Positions 47,818-57,247 of a stretch of 64,000 nucleotides of DNA are shown piece by piece. How positions within the stretch are numbered: the first letter of the stretch is position 1; each line of letters begins with the position of its first letter. The translations under genes were made by a program, and so were the position numbers. Source of the stretch: Streptococcus cristatus (GTDB lineage: Bacteria > Bacillota > Bacilli > Lactobacillales > Streptococcaceae). The stretch lies in NCBI RefSeq assembly GCF_008369405.1, contig NZ_VSJJ01000007.1, positions 1 through 64,000 on the forward strand. The letters are read 5' to 3'. The notes under the pieces were generated by a model. It saw nothing but the letters and a program-made list of their open reading frames with translations, was not told where the DNA came from and made no database searches.

Positions 47818-48549
47818 CTATTCATCCTCCGCAGCAAAACCATCATTTTTTATGGCATACCGCTCTATGATGCCATTATCACCAAAAAGAATACCATGGA
47901 GGACTCCGCCATAAACAGCTCCGCCATCTATCCCAATCTTGCCATCCTCAGTCATCCATAGTTGATCTGTTCCTGGCGCCTCATGCAAGAGGTAAAATGT
48001 CGGTGTATGACCAAAAACAATCGTTTTTCCAGTCTGATTGTTGCCTTCGTGAAAAGGCGCTCGAATCCAAACTTTCTGATAATCACTGGTCTCTCGCCAG
48101 TCTTTCAGCTCCAAATTTAGGCCAGCATGGACAAAAATGTACTGTTCCGTCTCCAATAGGAAGGGCATCTGGCGGATAAAGGCTGCCAAATCAGCCGCCT
48201 CCGTCTTAACACGTTCCGCATCCGCCACCCCATCTACAGGAGCATTGAGAGGCCGGCCTAAAAGCGAATTAATCGTCGTATCTCCGCCATTGCGTCGGTA
48301 GTGGTCATAAGATTTTTCAGGATTGTCCAGCCAGGTCAGAAACATATACTCATGATTGCCAGACAGACAAACAGCTCCTTCTTGGTCCACTAGGTCCTTG
48401 ACCCGCTCCAAAACTGCTCGGCTGTCCTCACCACGATCTATCAAGTCTCCTAGAAAGACTAGTTTGCTGCGACCATCCCAGTGCTGGAGCAATTCATCAA
48501 GCATGCCTGCCTTACCATGGACATCACCAATTGCAAAATATTCTGTCAT
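47818..48549 (-). CDS. metallophosphoesterase, serine/threonine-phosphatase-like
   Basis: A 243-residue calcineurin-type phosphoesterase with GDVHGK, GDLIDRGEDS, GNHEYM and HAGL/GHTP motifs, all dimetal ligands of the PPP/ApaH group. Could act on a phosphoprotein or diadenosine tetraphosphate; substrate unknown. I place the start at 48549 (MTEYFAIGDVHG) with AGGAGGGG in position; the frame is open to 48579. Follows recN. Confidence 0.85.
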   Translation of the reverse strand: MTEYFAIGDVHGKAGMLDELLQHWDGRSKLVFLGDLIDRGEDSRAVLERVKDLVDQEGAVCLSGNHEYMFLTWLDNPEKSYDHYRRNGGDTTINSLLGRPLNAPVDGVADAERVKTEAADLAAFIRQMPFLLETEQYIFVHAGLNLELKDWRETSDYQKVWIRAPFHEGNNQTGKTIVFGHTPTFYLLHEAPGTDQLWMTEDGKIGIDGGAVYGGVLHGILFGDNGIIERYAIKNDGFAAEDE

Positions 48550-48600
48550 ATGCGCCCCTCCTAAAGGAGACCGAAACACTAGTGTCTCAGCCTCGCTTGT

Positions 48601-50259
48601 TTATTTCTTTAATAATTCTCTGGCTTGAGTCAAGGCAGCATTCGTTACATCTTCACCAGCCAGCATCTTAGCAACTTCCTGAACCCTCTCGTCAGCCGTC
48701 AGCAGACGAACCGTTGAGACGGTAGAATTCTCATCCGAAATCTTCTCAATAAAGAACTGATAATCGGCAATCGCAATAACCTGCGGCAAATGGGAAATGG
48801 CCAAGACTTGGCCGTTGGAGCCAATCTTGTGAATCTTCTGAGCAATAGCCTGGGCCACTCGGCCAGAAACGCCCGTATCTACTTCGTCAAAGACAATACT
48901 AGTCTTGCCTTCCTTACGAGAAAAAGCAGACTTGATTGCCAACATGAGACGGGAGAGTTCCCCGCCAGACGCAACCTTAACCAGAGGTTTGAAATCCTCG
49001 CCCGGATTGGCTGAGATGTAGAACTCTACTTGCTCATTGCCTTCACGGTTAAACTTGCCCTTAGTGAACTGCACTTTAAAGCGCGCCTTTTCCATGTAGA
49101 GGTCCTGCAGCTCTTGCTTGATTTCTGCTTCCAGCTGGGTTGCTAGACCATGGCGGGCCTGACTCAGCTCCTGGGCCAGCTCCACCAACTCTCTCTCCAA
49201 GAGCCTCAGCTCTCGATCCATATCCTCTGAGGACAAGTTGCTGTCAGTTAAAAGGCTGTATTCTTTGGAAATCTGAGCAAAGTATTCCAGCACATCATCT
49301 ACTTGGCCACCGTACTTACGCGTGATGCTGTTAATCAAGTCTAAGCGACTCTCCACTTGCAGCAGCCGATCTCCGTCAAAATCCAGGCCATCTAAAATGT
49401 CCTCTAGGCGCTTGCTGACATCCTCTAAGACATAATAAGTCTCTGACAAGCTGTCGGAAAGCTCCTTGTAGGCTGGATCGTAATCCTCGATAGACTCAAG
49501 GTCATTCATAGCTGAGCGGACATTGGCCAGACTGGAAAACTCTTCATTATCCAGCATGGTATAGGCGTTCGTCAGCGTATCGGCAATGAGCTTGTGGTTG
49601 AGCAAGCGGTCTCGCTCCTGATGCAGGGCAGTATCTTCACCGCTTTTGAGGGCTGCGCTCTCAATCTCCGCCATCTGAAACTCCAGCATCTCAATCCTGG
49701 TCTTATGCTCCTGCTGATTTTTCTGCAAAGTCAGGACTTGCTTGCGCAGGCTTCGATAGCGGTCAAAGGTTTCCTGATAGCGGCCCTTGAGATGCAAAAA
49801 GTCTGCTGAACCAAACTCGTCTAGCATGGCAATATGAAGCTGAGGCCTCATCAGCTCTTCCTGATCATGCTGACCATGGATATCCACCAAATGCTGGCCG
49901 ATAGCCTTTAGAACAGACAAATTAACCATCTGGCCATTGATACGGCTGACACTACGGCCGTTTTGTAGAATTTCCCGACGGATAATCAGCTCATCGGTCA
50001 GCTCCCATCCCTGCTCCTCAAAAATCTCTCGCAAAGCTCTGCTATTTTCCAGCGAAAAAAGTCCCTCTATCTCAGCTTTGGGTGCCCCATGACGAATAAC
50101 ATCCGTCGTAGCACGGCTGCCCAGCATCATGTTCATCGCGTCAATAATAATAGACTTGCCGGCTCCGGTTTCCCCGGTCAACACGGTCATACCCTGCTCA
50201 AAATTAAGGGAAATCTCCTCAATAATGGCAAAATTTTTAATCGAAATTTCTAATAACAT
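48601..50259 (-). CDS. recN: DNA repair protein RecN
   Basis: A 552-residue SMC-like ATPase for double-strand break repair: Walker A GETGAGKSIIIDAMN at the N-terminus, a long coiled coil (about 155-370), signature VASGGELSRLMLAIK and Walker B VFDEVDTGVSG. I place the start at 50259 (MLLEISIKNFAI), eight bases after the argR stop, preceded by GGTAGGAAAGTCT. The open frame to 50274 begins with TTG. Confidence 0.95.
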   Translation of the reverse strand: MLLEISIKNFAIIEEISLNFEQGMTVLTGETGAGKSIIIDAMNMMLGSRATTDVIRHGAPKAEIEGLFSLENSRALREIFEEQGWELTDELIIRREILQNGRSVSRINGQMVNLSVLKAIGQHLVDIHGQHDQEELMRPQLHIAMLDEFGSADFLHLKGRYQETFDRYRSLRKQVLTLQKNQQEHKTRIEMLEFQMAEIESAALKSGEDTALHQERDRLLNHKLIADTLTNAYTMLDNEEFSSLANVRSAMNDLESIEDYDPAYKELSDSLSETYYVLEDVSKRLEDILDGLDFDGDRLLQVESRLDLINSITRKYGGQVDDVLEYFAQISKEYSLLTDSNLSSEDMDRELRLLERELVELAQELSQARHGLATQLEAEIKQELQDLYMEKARFKVQFTKGKFNREGNEQVEFYISANPGEDFKPLVKVASGGELSRLMLAIKSAFSRKEGKTSIVFDEVDTGVSGRVAQAIAQKIHKIGSNGQVLAISHLPQVIAIADYQFFIEKISDENSTVSTVRLLTADERVQEVAKMLAGEDVTNAALTQARELLKK

Positions 50260-50267
50260 AGACTTTC

Positions 50268-50699
50268 CTACCAATTATTGATTTCAGCCGTGACTTTTTG
50301 GGCTGCACTTTCACTTACTGCAACGACTAAAATACTGTCATTATCCGCAATGATACTGAAAATTTCCTCAGCAAATTCTTTACTCAGGTGGCGTTTGACC
50401 ACCGCTGCACTCCCTGGCACCAGATTGAGATTGAGCATATTTCCTAGATTTTGACAGGCCAAAATATTATTTTCAGCCAACTTCAGACTATTTCCAGCTG
50501 TTTTGGGAAGCTCATATATATAGGTATTATCTTTGAAAGGGATTTTTACAATCCCTAGCTCCTTGATGTCTCGTGAAACCGTTGCCTGTGTCGCTGTAAT
50601 ACCAGACTCCCTGAGATGTTCCACAATTTCCTCTTGGGTGCCAATCTCAAATTCGCTGACAAATCGTCTGATTTTCTCTAATCTATCCTTCTTCTTCAT
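50268..50699 (-). CDS. argR: ArgR/AhrC-type arginine repressor
   Basis: A 143-residue arginine regulator: N-terminal winged helix (KIRRFVSEFEIGTQEEIVEHL onward) and C-terminal hexamerisation domain. The arginine-binding motif GTIAGDDT is here IIADNDSIL, with changes at otherwise conserved positions, so this copy may not sense arginine in the usual way. Start overlaps the tlyA end by 17 bases. This is the copy linked to recN in streptococci (the ArgR/AhrC family often has several members per genome). Confidence 0.9.
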   Translation of the reverse strand: MKKKDRLEKIRRFVSEFEIGTQEEIVEHLRESGITATQATVSRDIKELGIVKIPFKDNTYIYELPKTAGNSLKLAENNILACQNLGNMLNLNLVPGSAAVVKRHLSKEFAEEIFSIIADNDSILVVAVSESAAQKVTAEINNW

Positions 50700-51507
50700 C
50701 TTTAAATTCCCTGTGGGCTGCCTCTACGACAGCGACTAAGTCTTGCTCCAGCTCATTTTTCGGCTGCTCGTTTTTCTCCAGAAAGGCTAAAAATTCAACA
50801 TTGCCATGCCCGCCTTGAATCGGAGAAAAGTCCAAACCTTTAACTGAAAAACCTGCTTCTACCATAAAGGCTGTCACGGTTTCCAGCACCGCCAAATGAA
50901 CTTTCTTGTCCTTGATAATCCCCTTCTTGCCAATCTGCTCGCGACCAGCCTCGAACTGAGGCTTAATCAAGGCCACGACCTGACCTCCCTCTTCTAAAAT
51001 CTGATAGAGGGCCGGCAAAATCAAGCTGAGCGAGATAAAGCTGACGTCAATGCTGGCAAAGCTGGGCTGAAAGTCAAAATCAGCTGGCTCGGCATAGCGG
51101 AAATTAAACTGCTCCATGCTGACAACCCGTTCGTCTTGGCGGAGTTTCCAAGCCAACTGGTTGGTTCCGACATCAACAGCATAGACTAGTCGTGCTCCCG
51201 CCTGCAACATGACATCGGTAAATCCTCCAGTCGACGCACCGATATCCAAGGCTACTCTTTCTGCCACCGAAAGGCCAAACACTTGTAAAGCCTTTTCTAA
51301 TTTCAGGCCACCACGGCTGACATACTTGAGTTTTTCTCCCTTGAGCTTGAGCTCTGTTGCATCATCGATTTTTTCACCCGGTTTATCAAAGCGCTCTCCA
51401 TTAGCAAGTGCCACGACTAGGCCTGCCATCACTCCGCGCTTGGCCTGTTCTCGGGTCTCAAAGAGGCCTTGTCGATAGGCCAGTACATCCACTCTTTCCT
51501 TAGCCAT
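50683..51507 (-). CDS. tlyA: TlyA family 23S/16S rRNA 2'-O-methyltransferase
   Basis: A 274-residue protein with an N-terminal S4 RNA-binding domain ([21 protein letters not shown]) and an FtsJ-like methyltransferase domain (LDIGASTGGFTDVML is the SAM loop). Often called a hemolysin, but the family methylates ribosomal RNA. Overlaps ispA upstream and argR downstream. Confidence 0.93.
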   Translation of the reverse strand: MAKERVDVLAYRQGLFETREQAKRGVMAGLVVALANGERFDKPGEKIDDATELKLKGEKLKYVSRGGLKLEKALQVFGLSVAERVALDIGASTGGFTDVMLQAGARLVYAVDVGTNQLAWKLRQDERVVSMEQFNFRYAEPADFDFQPSFASIDVSFISLSLILPALYQILEEGGQVVALIKPQFEAGREQIGKKGIIKDKKVHLAVLETVTAFMVEAGFSVKGLDFSPIQGGHGNVEFLAFLEKNEQPKNELEQDLVAVVEAAHREFKDEEEG

Positions 51508-52375
51508 CCAGTCTCAAACTTTCTATTATTTTTTGAATTTCTTCAGCTGAAAAATCACTTTCTGTTTCTAGTTGCTCCAGCAGGCTTTTTGCTTGTTCCA
51601 GTGTTTCATCGAAAAAGGCTCTGGCTCCATCTAAACCTAGTAAAGCTAGATAAGTTGATTTCTCCGCTGCCAAGTCCTTCTGCGGTGTCTTGCCAATCTG
51701 ATCAAAACTGGCTGTCACATCTAAAATATCATCCCGCACCTGAAAAGCCAACCCCAAGAGTTCTCCCGCTTGACGGAGCTTCCCTAGGACCGATTGACTA
51801 GTCTGAGCAATGATTCCCGCTGCTACAAAAGGATAGGCTAAGAGCTTACCTGTCTTATTAGCATGAATGGTCTGGAGCTGGTCCATAGTCAACTTGCGAC
51901 CTTCGCCCTGCATATCCAAAACCTGTCCGGCCACCATACCAAAGGATCCAGCCGCCAGAGACAGCTCTACTATCAGATCCACCTTAACCTGGCTAGGGAG
52001 CTCTGCCATTGCCACCAAACCATAAGGATCCAAAAAGAGAGAATCCCCCGCCAAAATGGCCATATCCTCACCAAATTTCTTGTGGCTGGTCAGACGGCCT
52101 CGGCGGTAGTCATCATTATCCATAGCTGGCAAATCATCATGGATCAGACTGCCAGTGTGAATCATCTCCAGAGCTGCTGCCACCTGAAAATGGGCGGGAG
52201 TTAATTCCAGACCAAAGCCCTCCAGCAACTCCAAAAGCAAGAGAGGACGAATCCGCTTACCACCAGCCTCGATAGAATAGAGAATGGTCTCAGTCAAATC
52301 CGCTGATACTCCCTTGTTCTGATAAAATTCTTGAATGGTCAGGCCAATTTGCCTGATTTTAAACTCTCTTGTCAT
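51500..52375 (-). CDS. ispA: farnesyl/geranyl diphosphate synthase
   Basis: A 291-residue polyprenyl synthetase that condenses IPP onto DMAPP/GPP to farnesyl diphosphate, precursor of undecaprenyl phosphate. The first Asp-rich motif is in [12 protein letters not shown] and the second in [13 protein letters not shown] overlap with xseB upstream and a 8-base overlap with tlyA downstream. Confidence 0.94.
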   Translation of the reverse strand: MTREFKIRQIGLTIQEFYQNKGVSADLTETILYSIEAGGKRIRPLLLLELLEGFGLELTPAHFQVAAALEMIHTGSLIHDDLPAMDNDDYRRGRLTSHKKFGEDMAILAGDSLFLDPYGLVAMAELPSQVKVDLIVELSLAAGSFGMVAGQVLDMQGEGRKLTMDQLQTIHANKTGKLLAYPFVAAGIIAQTSQSVLGKLRQAGELLGLAFQVRDDILDVTASFDQIGKTPQKDLAAEKSTYLALLGLDGARAFFDETLEQAKSLLEQLETESDFSAEEIQKIIESLRLDG

Positions 52376-52584
52376 TCCATATCCGTTTCTGTGCCATCAG
52401 CCTGCATGACCTTGACCAAGGTCTTTTCTGCCTGATCTAGCGTCTTTTGCAGCTCTTTAGACAGCTGCATGCCCTTCTGGAATTCAGCAATTGCCTCTTC
52501 CAAGGCCACATCCCCATTTTCCAACTTCTGGACAATGGCTTCCAAATCAGCTAAATTTTCTTCAAATTTTTTGTCTTTTGACAT
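52372..52584 (-). CDS. xseB: exodeoxyribonuclease VII small subunit
   Basis: A 70-residue helical subunit ([18 protein letters not shown] onward) that coats the XseA nuclease. Overlaps xseA at its start by 23 bases and ispA by 4 bases, so all are translationally coupled. Confidence 0.97.
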   Translation of the reverse strand: MSKDKKFEENLADLEAIVQKLENGDVALEEAIAEFQKGMQLSKELQKTLDQAEKTLVKVMQADGTETDME

Positions 52585-53902
52585 CTTTCACCTCAACTTC
52601 GACCTGACCGTCTCGCATGAGCAGAGTCAGCTGGTCCTTCTCCTTGATATCCTGACTGGACTCAATTACTTTTTCATTTTTTTGGATAATGGCATAGCCC
52701 CGCGCCACAATTCGGCTGGTATCCAGCATGAGCAACGCATCGGATAGCCGCTTGGCTTCAGCCACCTTGTGGTCATAAATCACCGCCATATTACTACGCA
52801 ACAAGCGTTCCTGCTGGTAAACTTGCTCCTGATAGCGTTGAACCTGCTGCAGAGGTGACAGAGACTCTAAGCGGTGCCAGAGAATCTTGACCTGCTGGAC
52901 TTCTTCACTATAATATTCGCGAATTTTTTGCTTTAAACGCAGATTGAGCTGGTCTAACTTTTGCAGATAGCCATCATAAAGCCGCTCCGGCTGCCGAAAA
53001 ATAACAGAGGAAGCTAGCTTGTGCAAGCGTTCTCGCTGGTAAGCCAGTCGATTTGCAGCTGCATTTGACAGACGATTTTGCTGCTGACTCAAATGCCCCA
53101 GAAGATCCAGCTTGGTGACTGGCGTGGCCAATTCCGCTGCTGCTGTGGGGGTTGCTGCTCGTCGGTCTGCCACAAAGTCAGCCAGAGTCGTGTCCGTTTC
53201 ATGCCCCACACTGGAAATAATCGGAATCTGAGACTCAAATATGGCTCGCACGACGATTTCCTCATTAAAAGCCCAAAGATCCTCGATGGAACCGCCGCCC
53301 CGACCAATAATCAAAACATCCAAATCTTCTCGCTCATTGGCTCGACAGATATTAGCCGCCACCTCGGCGGCAGCTCCTTCGCCTTGAACCTTGGTCGGAT
53401 AAAGCAGGATGTCCACGCCTGGGAAACGGCGACTGACTGTCGTGATGATATCTCGGATGACAGCTCCGCTAGGACTGGTCACCACCCCAATTTTCTTAGG
53501 AAACTGAGGCAAGGCTTGTTTAAACTTATCTTGGAAAAGTCCTTCTTCTCCCAGCTTCTTTTTGAGCTGCTCGAACTGAACAGCCAAAGCACCAATGCCA
53601 TCTGGTTCAGCCTTTTCAATGACAATCGAATAAGAACCGCTGGGCTCATAGAACTGAACACGACCAATGATATTGACCTTCATCCCTTCTTCTAACTCAA
53701 AGCCCAGCTTTTTATACACACCAGACCAGATAGTCGCCTGAATGACTGCCTTCTCATCCTTAAGCGAAAAATACTGGTGGGTGGGGCGCTTACGAAAATT
53801 GGAGACCTGACCAGTCAGATAGACCCGTTCTAGATAAGGGTCCCGGTCAAACTTCATCTTCAGATAGCGGGTCAAAGTCGAAACCGATAAATAATCTGGC
53901 AT
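52562..53902 (-). CDS. xseA: exodeoxyribonuclease VII large subunit
   Basis: A 446-residue nuclease subunit: N-terminal OB fold (about 5-95), the catalytic core with [35 protein letters not shown], then a long coiled coil. Degrades single-stranded DNA to oligonucleotides. First gene of the xseAB-ispA-tlyA-argR-recN operon. Confidence 0.97.
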   Translation of the reverse strand: MPDYLSVSTLTRYLKMKFDRDPYLERVYLTGQVSNFRKRPTHQYFSLKDEKAVIQATIWSGVYKKLGFELEEGMKVNIIGRVQFYEPSGSYSIVIEKAEPDGIGALAVQFEQLKKKLGEEGLFQDKFKQALPQFPKKIGVVTSPSGAVIRDIITTVSRRFPGVDILLYPTKVQGEGAAAEVAANICRANEREDLDVLIIGRGGGSIEDLWAFNEEIVVRAIFESQIPIISSVGHETDTTLADFVADRRAATPTAAAELATPVTKLDLLGHLSQQQNRLSNAAANRLAYQRERLHKLASSVIFRQPERLYDGYLQKLDQLNLRLKQKIREYYSEEVQQVKILWHRLESLSPLQQVQRYQEQVYQQERLLRSNMAVIYDHKVAEAKRLSDALLMLDTSRIVARGYAIIQKNEKVIESSQDIKEKDQLTLLMRDGQVEVEVKDVKRQKI

Positions 53903-54073
53903 GCCTCCTCCTTTCTATTTCCTAATGTTTTCGTAACTTTTATTATAACAAAAAACTGTATAAAAAACCGATTTCAAACCTAAAAAATGTCTTGAAAAGC
54001 TAAAAATCTGGGACTTTCTAAATAGAACCCAGCTTAAGAAATAACTAAGAATAAAATTCACTAATGAAAAAAT

Positions 54074-54916
54074 CTACGGACAGATTTTCTTCATCCACCT
54101 TGGGATTGCCCGACTAATCTCCGTCGGTAAGACGACATAGGCCTCCTCGGCTAATTCATCCGCGATGGCTGAATGCAGATGGGTTGCAGCCGTCACCCGG
54201 TCAAAAAGTGAAGCCTGCTGAAATTGTCCTGCAAAACCAGCAATCATCCCTGCTAAGGTATCTCCCATCCCACCAGTCGCCTGATAGGGGCCGCCAACCT
54301 GCAGCTGATAAAAGTCTTTTACCCCACTCTGAAATACTCGTGTTCTATTGCCTTTCTGAACAACTATAGTACCTTCAGAAAATTGGTCAACAGCTTTTTG
54401 ACTGGATGTCTCATCTTGTGACTCGATAGGCAAGCCAGACAAGCTTTCCCACTCTTTTTGGTGAGGAGTAAAGATTATCTGGGAGCTTGGAAAGGGCAGA
54501 GCTTGCTTGGCAAAAAGCGAGATGGCACCACCATCCATAATCAATATTTGTCGTTTGTCCACAAGATTCAAAACCAGTTGCAATACTGACTTCTCTAAAG
54601 GGTTCTCAGCCAAACCCGGACCGATTAAAATCACACTTGCCTTACGAATCTGCTCCATCAGCCGCTCTTGCTCCCGCAAATCAAAGGCCATGGCTTCTGG
54701 CAGATGAGCATGGAGAGCGGAAATATTCTCCCGTTCAGTCGCAACTGTCACCAGACCAGCCCCACTGCCTACTGCGGCTAAGGCTGCCATGATAATAGCT
54801 CCGCCATAGGGATAGGTTCCGCCAATCAAGAGCAGGCGACCATAGTCTCCTTTATGGCTCTCTGACGGCCGATTTATAATAACCTTTTTCAAAAGATTGT
54901 CACTGACTATTTTCAT
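54074..54916 (-). CDS. nnrD: ADP-dependent NAD(P)H-hydrate dehydratase
   Basis: A 280-residue ribokinase-like enzyme that repairs hydrated NAD(P)H. Motifs: GDYGRLLLIGG at the N-terminus, ILIGPGL, and the catalytic GGMGDTLAGMIAGF (Asp near 219). The NnrE epimerase half found in fused proteins is absent. Start taken at 54916 (MKIVSDNLLKKV) behind GAGGATTG; the frame is open to 54958 but lacks a ribosome site. Stands alone. Confidence 0.92.
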   Translation of the reverse strand: MKIVSDNLLKKVIINRPSESHKGDYGRLLLIGGTYPYGGAIIMAALAAVGSGAGLVTVATERENISALHAHLPEAMAFDLREQERLMEQIRKASVILIGPGLAENPLEKSVLQLVLNLVDKRQILIMDGGAISLFAKQALPFPSSQIIFTPHQKEWESLSGLPIESQDETSSQKAVDQFSEGTIVVQKGNRTRVFQSGVKDFYQLQVGGPYQATGGMGDTLAGMIAGFAGQFQQASLFDRVTAATHLHSAIADELAEEAYVVLPTEISRAIPRWMKKICP

Positions 54917-55011
54917 TTTCAATCCTCTACAACTTATTTTAAATATTTTCGAAAACAAATATTGCCCACTCTATCAATCAAAGAAACTCGATCTTTCTCC
55001 TCATATCCCTC

Positions 55012-55371
55012 TTAACATAAAAAATCGGTGCATATACGGATAAGGTCACAACGAAAAGGCTTTTCCTCCTGTGTTGGCATCCCCATTTTTCAAGATAGTT
55101 CAATAATAAAGTACCTAAATCTGGATACTAAGAGGCTTTTTCCACTCATAACTTCTGCATCTGAATTTGGATTCCGCAAGATAAATTCGTCAAGCCAACC
55201 TGAAAATATCACCCTTTTTCATTTCAGAAACTAAAATTGCTCTGTATCTCGCCAATCACCACCAAGAAGTGCATCGTATTCCTTGAATTTTCTTTCCAAA
55301 TCTTTCTGAAGAGAGTTAGAGTTTGCATTTAAACCAGAGTAGTTTCCCTTCTCCCATATTTTATCATATTT
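55012..55371 (-). pseudogene. degraded coding remnants upstream of the hairpin array
   Basis: Two stretches with protein-like composition but no start codon. The first (55231-55371) reads on the minus strand as 46 codons ending LGGDWRDTEQF and stop. The second (55012-55218) is a frame interrupted by one in-frame TGA (55090-55092), containing DEFILRNPNSDAEVMSG and PTQEEKPFRCDLIRICTD. The first has no ATG in frame. I do not recognise a family. They may be parts of one or two decayed genes. The region between nnrD (ending 54916 upstream side) and livF, about 850 bases, holds only these and the hairpin array. Confidence 0.35.
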
Positions 55372-55482
55372 TCACCCAATACTTAAAATGAAAAAATAGA
55401 TTTAGGAAAAGACTAATGAGGAACTGCTGCATCTGTTTCCTAACCAACACTTTAAAAATTCACGGAAGTTTCAAACAAAGAA

Positions 55483-55775
55483 AACTCGCTATCACGAGTT
55501 CCTATCTGCAACTTAAAAAGGTCCACTGGATCTTAATTAACGAAAACTCGCTATCGCGAGTTCCTATCTGCAACCTGAAACAATCTCCCAGATTTTGACG
55601 AAAACCTCGTTTTCTTTATCCGCAACTTAAAAAGGTCCAATGGACCTTTTCAAAATGTTAAGTTACTACCGTAACTTTCTATCAACAACCTAAAAATGTC
55701 TCCCAGACATTTTGAAGAAAACTCGCTTTCGCGAGTTCCCATCTGCAACCTGAAACAATCCCCCGGATTGTTTCA
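55483..55775 (-). repeat. five-unit tandem array of paired hairpins 3' of livF
   Basis: Five units of about 60 bp, each with two hairpins joined by a conserved linker close to CYATCTGCAACYT (plus strand). First-hairpin stems: 55483-55500, 55545-55562, 55600-55614, 55660-55677, 55720-55737. Second-hairpin stems: 55518-55534, 55582-55594, 55630-55650, 55693-55713, 55751-55775. Stem sequences differ between units while pairing is kept. The last hairpin includes the livF stop codon (55773-55775). None has a U-tract. Confidence 0.8.
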
Positions 55776-56483
55776 GCCACCTAGATATGCTTTTCGGACT
55801 TCGTCAGAAGCGAGAAGCTCTTGACCTGTTCCAGATAGAACAATTTTTCCTGTTTCAAGAACATAACCACGGTCTGCGATAGACAGTGCTTTATTGGCAT
55901 TTTGCTCAATCAAAAGCACAGTTGTCCCCTGCTTTTGGATATCTTGAATGATATCAAAGATTTCTTGAATGAAAATTGGCGCCAGCCCCATTGATGGCTC
56001 ATCCAAGAGCAAGAGCTTAGGAGTAGACATGAGCGCTCGCCCCATAGCCAACATCTGCTGCTCACCACCTGAAAGAGTTGCAGCATCTTGGTTTTTACGC
56101 TCTTCCAAGCGTGGGAAACGAGAGAAGACCTTTTTGAGATTGGCTTGATTTTCTTCACGATTTTTCTTAAGAAAAGCTCCCATTTCAAGGTTCTCCAAGA
56201 CAGTCAAACCTGGGAAAATATGGCGTCCTTCTGGAACCTGTGAAAGCCCAGCAGCTACAATCTTTTGAGCAGGCACTTTTTGAATTTCATTTCCTAAAAA
56301 TTCAATCTTACCAGCACTTGGGCGAACCAAACCAGAGATCGTGCGGAGGATAGTCGTTTTCCCAGCACCGTTGGCACCGATAAGGGAGACCACTTCTCCT
56401 TCATTAACTTCAAAGCTGACATCGCGGACAGCCTGAATCATGCCGTAGTGGACGGATAGATTTTCAACTTTGAGCATGGACAT
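55773..56483 (-). CDS. livF: branched-chain amino acid ABC transporter ATPase LivF
   Basis: A 236-residue ABC ATPase: Walker A GANGAGKTT (about 36-44), signature LSGGEQQMLAMGRAL, Walker B LLLLDEPSMGL, and the H-loop LIEQNA typical of LivF. Works with LivG, the LivHM channel and the LivJ binding protein to import Leu, Ile and Val. Its first base overlaps the last base of livG. Last gene of livJHMGF; its stop lies inside the last hairpin of the 3' array. Confidence 0.95.
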   Translation of the reverse strand: MSMLKVENLSVHYGMIQAVRDVSFEVNEGEVVSLIGANGAGKTTILRTISGLVRPSAGKIEFLGNEIQKVPAQKIVAAGLSQVPEGRHIFPGLTVLENLEMGAFLKKNREENQANLKKVFSRFPRLEERKNQDAATLSGGEQQMLAMGRALMSTPKLLLLDEPSMGLAPIFIQEIFDIIQDIQKQGTTVLLIEQNANKALSIADRGYVLETGKIVLSGTGQELLASDEVRKAYLGG

Positions 56484-57247
56484 TAGGCTTCACCTCCTAG
56501 ATAAGCTTCAATAACGCGTTTGTCATTCTTAATCTCATCTGGTGTGCCGTGGGCAATCAAGCGACCGTACTCTAGTACGTAGATGCGCTCAGTTACTTCC
56601 ATAACCAGACTCATATCATGCTCAATCAGCATGATGGTAATGTTAAATTCATTTTTAATCCGACGGATTAGGGCAGTCAGCTCAGCTGTTTCCTGTGGAT
56701 TCATCCCAGCAGCTGGCTCATCCAAGAAGAGAATCTTAGGCTCTGTGGCAAGCGCTCGGACAATCTCCAGACGACGTTGCTGACCGTAGGCCAGATTTTT
56801 AGCCAAGGTTTCTGCTTCCTTATCCAAGTCAAAGATGGCCAGCAATTCCAAAGCTTTCGCTTTCAATTCTTCTTCATTTTTATAAAATGCTGGAAGGCGG
56901 AAGAAAGAAGCCAACACATGAGGTTTATGGTGATTACCAAAAGCAATCAACACATTATCCAAGACTGTCAAATCTTTAAAAAGACGGATATTTTGGAATG
57001 TCCGGCTGAGCCCCAGAGTCGCAATTTTGTAAGGTGCCTTGCCATTCAGCAAGTGTCCATCCAAAGTGACCGTTCCCTCACTCGGTTCATAAACACCTGT
57101 CAAAAGGTTGAAAAGAGTTGTTTTTCCAGCACCGTTGGGCCCGATAAGACCGACCAGTTCCCCTTCGTTTAATTCCAGAGTCACGTCACTAACAGCTGTT
57201 AGTCCTCCAAAATTTTTGGTTAATTTTTTCACATCAAGAAGTGCCAT
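56483..57247 (-). CDS. livG: branched-chain amino acid ABC transporter ATPase LivG
   Basis: A 254-residue ABC ATPase with Walker A GPNGAGKTT, the LivG signature LAYGQQRRLEIVRAL, Walker B ILFLDEPAAGMNPQE and H-loop LIEHDM. Overlaps livM at its start and livF at its end by one base each. Confidence 0.95.
   Translation of the reverse strand: MALLDVKKLTKNFGGLTAVSDVTLELNEGELVGLIGPNGAGKTTLFNLLTGVYEPSEGTVTLDGHLLNGKAPYKIATLGLSRTFQNIRLFKDLTVLDNVLIAFGNHHKPHVLASFFRLPAFYKNEEELKAKALELLAIFDLDKEAETLAKNLAYGQQRRLEIVRALATEPKILFLDEPAAGMNPQETAELTALIRRIKNEFNITIMLIEHDMSLVMEVTERIYVLEYGRLIAHGTPDEIKNDKRVIEAYLGGEA

Noticed and set aside
53078..53695. Plus-strand frame of about 205 codons inside xseA
   Set aside because: Opposite-strand shadow of xseA; the Leu/Cys/Ser-rich product has no recognisable domain.
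55479..55776. Regular 55-62 bp spacing suggesting a CRISPR array
   Set aside because: Units are not spacer-repeat: the conserved part is a 13-base linker, the variable parts are self-complementary stems, and no cas gene is nearby.
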